DNA from: a virus
IMG/VR virus record: IMGVR_UViG_3300036945_000943
Coordinates: 1 to 45,855 of that record
DNA: 45,855 nucleotides
Strand: one strand, 5' to 3'
Shown: piece after piece, positions 40,949 to 45,855 of the stretch
How the letters are laid out: each line of letters begins with the position of its first letter
Numbering within the stretch: position 1 is the first letter of the stretch
Program-made: the position numbers and the translations under genes
Notes under the pieces: model-generated
Databases searched by the model: none
Seen by the model: only the letters and a program-made list of their open reading frames with translations
Told to the model about the DNA's origin: nothing

Positions 40949-41835
40949 TGGCGACTCTTAACACCTCAGTTCTACCAACTAAAAGTGGTCTCGATTCGAT
41001 GCAGTACGTTGACGAGGATTCCCCAGCCAGTGGGTCGCACGTGCCGAGTGCGACTGAAATCGAATCAACTGAATCCGAAACCATCAACGAAGAATTCTTG
41101 GATGATGATATTTTCGGCGATGACGACGATGAAAAAGCAGTTGAGCAAGTCGAGACTGTCGAGACAGTCGAGCCCGTCGCAACTGTAGACGAGATTCCAC
41201 AACCCGAAACTGACGCGACTCCAGAACAGTTACCTGCACCGGTAATTGAGGTCTCGCCACAAACTCAAGTTGTTGAAATTGTATGGGACGAGGAAGCGGA
41301 AAAACGAAAGGACGAATCCGCGTTTTTCGATCGACTCCGAGAACTCAACATTGCGATCGATACGGCAGAAGAAAACCTAGACGAAGCCAAAGAGGAAGCG
41401 AAGCTCGCGAAAGCGACTCTCAATCTAGCAATTGCAAACCAAAAGCATTTCACATCCAAGGGTGTCCAGTATCGCAAGAAGCCACTGCCTCAACCGATCG
41501 TGGAGCCATCCAAACCATCTGTTGGATCGAATGTTGAAGGATCACCCCAGGAACCTAAGACAGAAGAAACGAAAGCGACTCCTATCGCGATTCCAGATTC
41601 TGAATGGCGATCATGGGAAACGGAAACAATCCTGGATGGGATCGAAGGCCTCGGAGCAAAGAAACGCGAATCGTTAATCGAACACTTTCCAACTTTCGGC
41701 AAATTGATGGACGCTAGAACCGAGGCGGGCAAAGAGCATGTTTCGTTTCATTCGTTGTTACCGAAAGGAATCGGGGAAGCGATTGGAACTGAGCTGATCA
41801 ATCGCATGGACAAGAAGATTGTTCCTGGCATGTAG
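40948..41835 (+). CDS. acidic coiled-coil protein with C-terminal HhH region
   Basis: The first 115 of 295 residues are very acidic and low in complexity, with Val/Glu/Thr repeats (AVEQVETVETVEPVATV). A coiled coil follows (about 120-170), then a Pro-rich linker. The end has two HhH-like segments (ILDGIEGLGAKKRESLIEHF and LLPKGIGEAIGTELI). HhH pairs bind branched DNA in partners of ERCC4 nucleases. Its overlap with the nuclease gene suggests a complex; the acidic part could mimic DNA or bind basic proteins. Confidence 0.65.
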   Translation: MATLNTSVLPTKSGLDSMQYVDEDSPASGSHVPSATEIESTESETINEEFLDDDIFGDDDDEKAVEQVETVETVEPVATVDEIPQPETDATPEQLPAPVIEVSPQTQVVEIVWDEEAEKRKDESAFFDRLRELNIAIDTAEENLDEAKEEAKLAKATLNLAIANQKHFTSKGVQYRKKPLPQPIVEPSKPSVGSNVEGSPQEPKTEETKATPIAIPDSEWRSWETETILDGIEGLGAKKRESLIEHFPTFGKLMDARTEAGKEHVSFHSLLPKGIGEAIGTELINRMDKKIVPGM

Positions 41836-41872
41836 CGTAGGCTCTGCGAGCCGCAACTAGGAGAAGGAAAAA

Positions 41873-41980
41873 ATGGGCGAAGTGATAGAAGCGATTGTAA
41901 AAGGCGTTATTCGCCTAGCAATTCTTGGTGTTGTTGTTGCGTTGTGTGTTGGTTTTGCAATCGGATTTTGGTGGAAATGA
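41873..41980 (+). CDS. 35-aa membrane peptide
   Basis: A strong site GGAGAAGGA lies just upstream of the ATG. The product is a short amphipathic start (GEVIEAIVKGVIR) and a membrane segment (LAILGVVVALCVGFAIGFWW). It overlaps the following start (ATGA). No family is recognised. Confidence 0.55.
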   Translation: MGEVIEAIVKGVIRLAILGVVVALCVGFAIGFWWK

Positions 41981-42798
41981 TGTCCGCACCTAGCAACCTG
42001 GAAAACTTGAAAATACAAGCGGCTTGCGAAGTCTTGCGCAGTCGAATTGCCACGACCGAACCGATACGGCCGCGTTTGGCAATTTCGGTTTCTGGCGGCA
42101 GATCGTCGGTGGTGATGATGCGTCGTTGTTTGGAATTGTACGGCGAGACTCACGATATTCTTTCCACGTTCGTCAACACCGGCTGCGAAGACGAACGGAC
42201 ATTGCGGTTCATGCGAGACGCGGACAAGCACTTTGCGAACAATTCGGTAGTTTGGATTGAGGCCGTGATAAACGGTCCAGGCGTGGGCGTTGGTTTCAAG
42301 GTGGTGAACTATGAGACGGCAGACCGAAACGGCGGCCCAATGCGCGAGGCGACGGCTAAGCATGGCGTTTTCGGTCCTACCCATCCGCAATGCACTTCGC
42401 GACTAAAAGAAGAACCAATGTTGGCTTTTCGGCGTGCGTGTGGCTGGGAGGATGGTTCTTACGATACTGCTATTGGGATTCGAGCAGATGAGGCAGACCG
42501 CATCAGTCCCAAGCGAAAGGAAAAGCGATTTATTTATCCGTTGGTGACCGAGAATTGGCGCAAGCGAGACGTGAACGAATTCATGGCTCAATTCGACTGG
42601 GATTTGGATTTGCCGTCTGATGCTTGGGGGAACTGCGTCCACTGCTTCAAAAAGACACTTCGCAAACTGATGACCGTGGCGAAAGCTGATCCAAGCAAAT
42701 TTGATTTGCCTGGGGAGCTAGAACGCAAGTATGGCATGCTCAACAAAGGCGACGGAGCGCAGCCGGAACCGAGAGTTCACTATCGCGGCAGGCTATAG
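41977..42798 (+). CDS. PAPS reductase-family PP-loop protein
   Basis: From the ATG at 41977 the protein has 273 aa. The PP-loop is SVSGGRSS (37-44), followed by STFVNTGCEDERTLRFM, HPQCTSRLKEEP and a NCVHCFKK cysteine pair, as in phage proteins of the phosphoadenosine phosphosulfate reductase family. Members activate substrates by adenylation; some phage copies are thought to act in sulfur metabolism, and the relative DndC in DNA phosphorothioation. No other Dnd gene is visible. The substrate is unknown. Confidence 0.8.
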   Translation: MMSAPSNLENLKIQAACEVLRSRIATTEPIRPRLAISVSGGRSSVVMMRRCLELYGETHDILSTFVNTGCEDERTLRFMRDADKHFANNSVVWIEAVINGPGVGVGFKVVNYETADRNGGPMREATAKHGVFGPTHPQCTSRLKEEPMLAFRRACGWEDGSYDTAIGIRADEADRISPKRKEKRFIYPLVTENWRKRDVNEFMAQFDWDLDLPSDAWGNCVHCFKKTLRKLMTVAKADPSKFDLPGELERKYGMLNKGDGAQPEPRVHYRGRL

Positions 42799-42816
42799 GC
42801 TCAAGACATTGTAAAG

Positions 42817-42945
42817 ATGGCTTTTACCGAAGACTTTGAACCGCACACCGACAAGTACGAACCGCAGCTATCGCTTTTCCACCAATTGCCAGCGTTGGAC
42901 ATTGGGAGCGGTTGCGGAGATTCGTGTGAGGCTGGACATGACTGA
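42817..42945 (+). CDS. hypothetical 42-aa protein
   Basis: A short frame that starts after a weak ribosome site and reads as a polar peptide (FTEDFEPHTDKYEPQLSLFH) with a Gly/Cys-rich end. Its stop lies inside the start of the next gene (ATGACTGA). It fills an otherwise empty 139-bp gap, which supports it, but the evidence is modest. Confidence 0.4.
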   Translation: MAFTEDFEPHTDKYEPQLSLFHQLPALDIGSGCGDSCEAGHD

Positions 42946-43105
42946 ACCAAGTATCAAGAAAATGCGGATTGAATTGCGTGAAGCTGGATGGAGCGAACGA
43001 AATTTAACGACATACATCGATCCGAATGGGACATGGTATCGCGGACCATACGGAGCTTGGAAGGAAATGAAACGGCGTCAATCTATTTTGAAGGAAAAGC
43101 AATGA
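42938..43105 (+). CDS. hypothetical 55-aa protein
   Basis: An ATG at 42938 has GAGG 7 bp upstream. The product is basic and rich in Trp and Tyr (NGTWYRGPYGAWKEMKRRQ). It overlaps the next gene by 4 bp. No family is recognised. Confidence 0.5.
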   Translation: MTEPSIKKMRIELREAGWSERNLTTYIDPNGTWYRGPYGAWKEMKRRQSILKEKQ

Positions 43106-43362
43106 GCAAAACACTAAGCGAAGCAATCGAAACGGCTGAGACTTGGCTTGATACTTGGATCGACAATCTATCCGAGGACGAAGACATTAGCGACGAATGC
43201 GCGACCGAGGAGCGAAACGCCATCGCGTCGTTTCAAATCCTTTTGAAGACCTGCAAAGGAATCGACCGGCTGCAAAGAGAGCCGAAGGAATGCCCACACG
43301 CGGCCCCGCATGTTTACTGCAACGGTTGCAAGGTATCTCCATGTCCAATCGGACTTGATTGA
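43102..43362 (+). CDS. hypothetical protein with C-terminal Cys/His cluster, 86 aa
   Basis: The N-terminal 60 residues are acidic and helical (ETAETWLDTWIDNLSEDEDI). The end carries a cysteine/histidine cluster (CPHAAPHVYCNGCKVSPCPI) that could bind zinc. The start ATG overlaps the previous stop. No family is recognised. Confidence 0.5.
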   Translation: MSKTLSEAIETAETWLDTWIDNLSEDEDISDECATEERNAIASFQILLKTCKGIDRLQREPKECPHAAPHVYCNGCKVSPCPIGLD

Positions 43363-43403
43363 GTGCGGCTATATGATCGGAAAGTAGAGGAAACACAGGG
43401 AAA

Positions 43404-43763
43404 ATGACAATCGTTGCGAAAAGAGTTTACCAGTCGAACGAGTGGGAAAAGGCAGAGCGCGACCACAAGCGACTCAATCCCAGTGCTGGCGATTATTGGT
43501 GGGAGGAAATGTTCTGCCCTGTGCTAGTCGTCTTGGCCGTGTCGGGCGGATTTGTGACCGTGTGTCGCGAAACCAAGGACGCTGGCGATAACAAGTGGAC
43601 ATGGGACTTAACAAAACCAAGCATCATCGACCGCAAGCAATTTGCGGAACGGCTGGAAGACGCCCGCGTCGGTGGAAGCCATTTTTGGGCGGTGAAAGAG
43701 TTTGAAGGTAAGCCAAAAGCGTCGGCTGTATTATCGGAAAGGAATGAGGGGACAGACAAATGA
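43404..43763 (+). CDS. hypothetical protein, 119 aa
   Basis: Not recognised. Alpha/beta protein with a central strand region (VLVVLAVSGGFVTVCRETKD) and many Trp residues. It overlaps the next start by 4 bp. Confidence 0.5.
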   Translation: MTIVAKRVYQSNEWEKAERDHKRLNPSAGDYWWEEMFCPVLVVLAVSGGFVTVCRETKDAGDNKWTWDLTKPSIIDRKQFAERLEDARVGGSHFWAVKEFEGKPKASAVLSERNEGTDK

Positions 43764-44023
43764 ATCAACAAGAAACGCGACTAAATGACGCAAAACTCGG
43801 ATCGGCAATTGACGATGCGTGCTCCAAATTGCCAGATGGATTCGAAATACTCATTTCGCTGGAGCGAGGTTCCGGCGTTGTAATCCTGGTAGACGCCGAA
43901 GGGGACGAGTTAGTTTTAGGTGGAAATGACGGGACGATCGCCGACGAAATCCAAGAAGCTTTGCAATATGCGATCGACATTGAAGCGTCGGCTACGCTGT
44001 CGGAAAGTAAAGGTGACGAATGA
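43760..44023 (+). CDS. hypothetical acidic protein, 87 aa
   Basis: Not recognised. A small acidic alpha/beta protein (FEILISLERGSGVVILVDAE). It is linked by 4-bp overlaps to both neighbours. Confidence 0.5.
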   Translation: MNQQETRLNDAKLGSAIDDACSKLPDGFEILISLERGSGVVILVDAEGDELVLGGNDGTIADEIQEALQYAIDIEASATLSESKGDE

Positions 44024-44466
44024 AATTCCAGGAAGTCAAACCACCTCCCCAAATGGTTCTCGCGATGACTGCGGATGGTAGCCGATCAATCCGAGTGTGG
44101 AAGCGGGAAAGTGGCAATGCGATGGTTTCTGCGATCCTATCGGAAGATCCATCCAAAGAGGACGGCGGGTACGAATGGCATTTGAGCGTATCAGCGTCCG
44201 ACTGGCACGGAAAACGATACCCAAACAAGAAAGAGGTTAGCGCGGCGATGGATGCGGCTGGATGGCTGCGAGGATCGTTTACGACTTCCAACGGACAACA
44301 TCACACGGTGCATGTCTACAAGCATGAACCAAAGAGGAACATCGGCAAAGATGCTGCCGAAGCCGCCAAACTAACCGCCGAAGATTTGGCATTTACTATC
44401 AACTGCACAAGCGTACAAGCTGCGGCTATGCGGTCGGACACTTCAACAACGAAAGAGGGTGAATAG
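44020..44466 (+). CDS. hypothetical protein, 148 aa
   Basis: Not recognised. Two related-looking beta segments surround a helix (GSRSIRVWKRESGNAMVSAI, YEWHLSVSASDWHGKRYP). The C-terminus is Ala-rich and helical. Its stop touches the next start. Confidence 0.5.
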   Translation: MKFQEVKPPPQMVLAMTADGSRSIRVWKRESGNAMVSAILSEDPSKEDGGYEWHLSVSASDWHGKRYPNKKEVSAAMDAAGWLRGSFTTSNGQHHTVHVYKHEPKRNIGKDAAEAAKLTAEDLAFTINCTSVQAAAMRSDTSTTKEGE

Positions 44467-44904
44467 ATGGCAATAAACATACCAACGCTCTACGAGCAAA
44501 AAGCAAACAAATGTACCCACTTCAATGGGATTCAAAACAAGACTTGCAAGGCGGGAGTCGCTTACGACGATCTTAGATCAAAGCGGGTAGACGGCAAGGA
44601 ATGGATGCCATGCCTGCGGGACGTTGGCGAATGCGTCCCATGCGAAAAACGCCAATGGCGAACCGCTGAGGAGATCCAGAAAGAAATAGAACAAATCGAA
44701 AAGCGATCCGCTGAAATGATGCTCGTCGCGGCGGCCATTATTGAGGATCAAACAAAGCTAGGCTTGAAGAAAGGCAATGGCGGTTCGTCGCAAGTCGATT
44801 GCCCCGTTTGCAAGTCTGGCAAGGTTCGGTACGCGGTTTCGAGCTACAACGGTCACAGGCACGTTGCTTGCACAACTGCAAACTGCGTGGCGTGGATGGA
44901 ATAA
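44467..44904 (+). CDS. zinc-ribbon-containing protein, 145 aa
   Basis: An N-terminal Cys/His group (KCTHFNGIQNKTCKAG, CLRDVGECVPC) and a C-terminal zinc ribbon (DCPVCKSGKVRYAVSSYNGH, then CTTANCVAW) are joined by a coiled coil (EEIQKEIEQIEKRSAEM). It may bind nucleic acid. No family is recognised. No gene is visible in the next 144 bp. Confidence 0.6.
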   Translation: MAINIPTLYEQKANKCTHFNGIQNKTCKAGVAYDDLRSKRVDGKEWMPCLRDVGECVPCEKRQWRTAEEIQKEIEQIEKRSAEMMLVAAAIIEDQTKLGLKKGNGGSSQVDCPVCKSGKVRYAVSSYNGHRHVACTTANCVAWME

Positions 44905-45048
44905 CGTGCGGCTGGATGGTCCGCACGTACCCGAAAAGTATTTCGAAAATAATCGATCTAGGCTATTGCATTGTATATACGATGCCGATAAGATACTCAC
45001 ATGCGAACGACACAACGTCGGACGCGAAAACAAAACAGGAATCGAAAA

Positions 45049-45216
45049 ATGTACCGAGTTATCAACAGCAACAGCCGAGAAGTCCTAAGCCTTGACACTA
45101 TCGAAACTTTAGCTGAAGCAAAAACAGTTGCCAACGAAATCGAAAGCCACGAAACAGAACCCGAAGTGACCATTCAGGAATTGATTAAAGGGGAGTGGGT
45201 AAAGGTGGCTGGCTAA
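45049..45216 (+). CDS. hypothetical protein, 55 aa
   Basis: The ATG at 45049 has GGA 8 bp upstream; a start at 45001 would add a very basic leader without such a site. The product is a small acidic protein (IETLAEAKTVANEIESHETE). The stop overlaps the next ATG. Confidence 0.5.
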   Translation: MYRVINSNSREVLSLDTIETLAEAKTVANEIESHETEPEVTIQELIKGEWVKVAG

Positions 45217-45599
45217 TGCGACCACTCAGCGAAAACGGCCCGTCCTCAATCGTACCGATCAGGACACCGGACCAAGAAAAAGCAGCACTCCAAGCAGTGC
45301 TGCAAGACGACGAGACAATCAGCGGACTGACTCGCGAACTGTGGAAAAAAGAAGTCAAGAAACGAACCAAGAAAACCAAGGAACAAACCATGATCGTAGT
45401 AACATACTGGGCCGGAACAACGCAAAAAACCAAGACCGTCAAAAGCTACGCGGCGGCGCAAAAGCTGATCAGCAAAGACCATCGCAACTCGCACGATCCG
45501 ATTTTTTCGACCGAGGACGGGGAAACTTTAATTGATACCGGATCGTATTTTGTGACGCAAAAGGAAGCGGCAAAAAAGAATCCAGTCGTCTACGCATAA
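45216..45599 (+). CDS. hypothetical protein, 127 aa
   Basis: The N-terminal part is polar with a Lys-rich run (KKEVKKRTKKTKEQT). The second half from an internal ATG (45390) is a compact beta/alpha unit (MIVVTYWAGTTQKTKTVKSY). The stop overlaps the first base of the right direct repeat. On a circular map this gene is followed by the repeat and the gene at 136. Confidence 0.55.
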   Translation: MRPLSENGPSSIVPIRTPDQEKAALQAVLQDDETISGLTRELWKKEVKKRTKKTKEQTMIVVTYWAGTTQKTKTVKSYAAAQKLISKDHRNSHDPIFSTEDGETLIDTGSYFVTQKEAAKKNPVVYA

Positions 45600-45725
45600 C
45601 GGTCGGCTAGTGTGGCCGAACATACCCGTTGATGGCTCAGCGACACATAGAGGGCTTCCGTTGTCGTCCACGGTTCGATTCCTGGCCGGGTGCTGATTTA
45701 CAATTTTACGTGCGGACAAAGGGAC
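45599..45725. repeat. 127-bp direct repeat, right copy
   Basis: It is identical to 1-127. It begins in the stop codon of the last early gene and is followed by sequence not found at the left end. If the two copies are one locus, the genome closes at about 45,598 bp. Confidence 0.9.
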
Positions 45726-45745
45726 CGCAATCAGATAGGACAATA

Positions 45746-45823
45746 GGCAATGTTGATTAAACGGAAGATCGGGGGTGACAGAATGCTCGCCTATCGGTGT
45801 GGGTTCGAATCCCACCATTGCCA
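45746..45823 (+). tRNA. tRNA-like sequence with atypical anticodon arm
   Basis: A 7-bp acceptor stem (GGCAATG/CATTGCC) and T-arm (GTGGG-TTCGAAT-CCCAC) pair perfectly. The D-arm (GATT/GATC with a GG-containing loop) pairs with one G-U. The anticodon arm does not fit: the best stem, GGTGA/TCGCC, leaves an 8-base loop CAGAATGC without U33. Reading GAA would give Phe, but this is unsafe. It may be a phage tRNA with an odd anticodon arm, or a decayed one. Confidence 0.6.
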
Positions 45824-45855
45824 TGCGGGTGAGGCACATCCTTTAAACCAAGCCG

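Overview
The window looks like the near-complete genome of a temperate, tailed, siphovirus-like phage. The host is probably a planctomycete. Three things point that way, all from memory of the families: the integrase has the sequence style common in planctomycete tyrosine recombinases (a YGNGDC segment, then RPKTG and LWPET); a small secreted protein ends in a CCYWGQR...GWYATVLYR block that I associate with planctomycetes; and there is a CsrA. Almost all genes lie on the + strand in tightly overlapping operons. Only two small genes next to the integrase are on the - strand. No sheath gene was recognised, and a tape measure gene is present, so a long non-contractile tail is the simplest reading.

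Layout. (1) 33,261 to the right end, continuing through the left end to about 5.1 kb: early, recombination and replication region. It holds an excisionase-like HTH protein, a DEDDy exonuclease, CsrA, a RecT-like annealing protein, an SSB-like protein, a RecD2-like helicase split over two genes, an ERCC4 nuclease with an acidic HhH partner, a PAPS-reductase-family protein, many small unknowns, an HD hydrolase, a D5-type primase-helicase, and an array of 11-bp repeats that may be the replication origin. (2) 5.2-9.0 kb: eight genes for membrane, secreted or protease-like proteins, including a papain-like cysteine peptidase. This is the best candidate for the lysis or envelope module, because no classical endolysin is visible. 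(3) 9.0-16.5 kb: packaging and head genes (small and GpA-type large terminase, lambda-type portal, a fused prohead protease-major capsid gene, a tRNA with a CAT anticodon, a DUF2190-like capsid cement protein), closed by a terminator. (4) 16.6-30.1 kb: fibre-like protein, SGNH-esterase tail protein, connector and tail completion genes, tail tube, a putative -1 frameshift chaperone gene, tape measure, and tail tip genes. (5) 30.1-33.2 kb: attP (the 3' half of a tRNA-Asn), integrase with candidate arm sites, a lipoprotein gene and a few accessory genes.

Topology. attP lies intact inside the window, next to the integrase, so this is a free or circularised phage genome rather than an integrated prophage. 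A 127-bp direct repeat (1-127 and 45599-45725) lets the map close into a circle of about 45.6 kb. The early operon would then run unbroken across the junction. The 130 bp beyond the right copy differ from what follows the left copy and hold a tRNA-like sequence. Either the assembly has a branch there, or the repeat is a real two-copy element.

How the genes fit together. Integrase, attP and the HTH protein would handle integration and excision. The RecT/SSB/RecD2/ERCC4/exonuclease set forms a recombination module feeding the primase-helicase. CsrA may retarget host translation. GpA terminase, portal and protease-capsid build the head, and the SGNH protein may modify the host surface at adsorption. 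I did not recognise a lysogeny repressor, and the lysis assignment is inferred.
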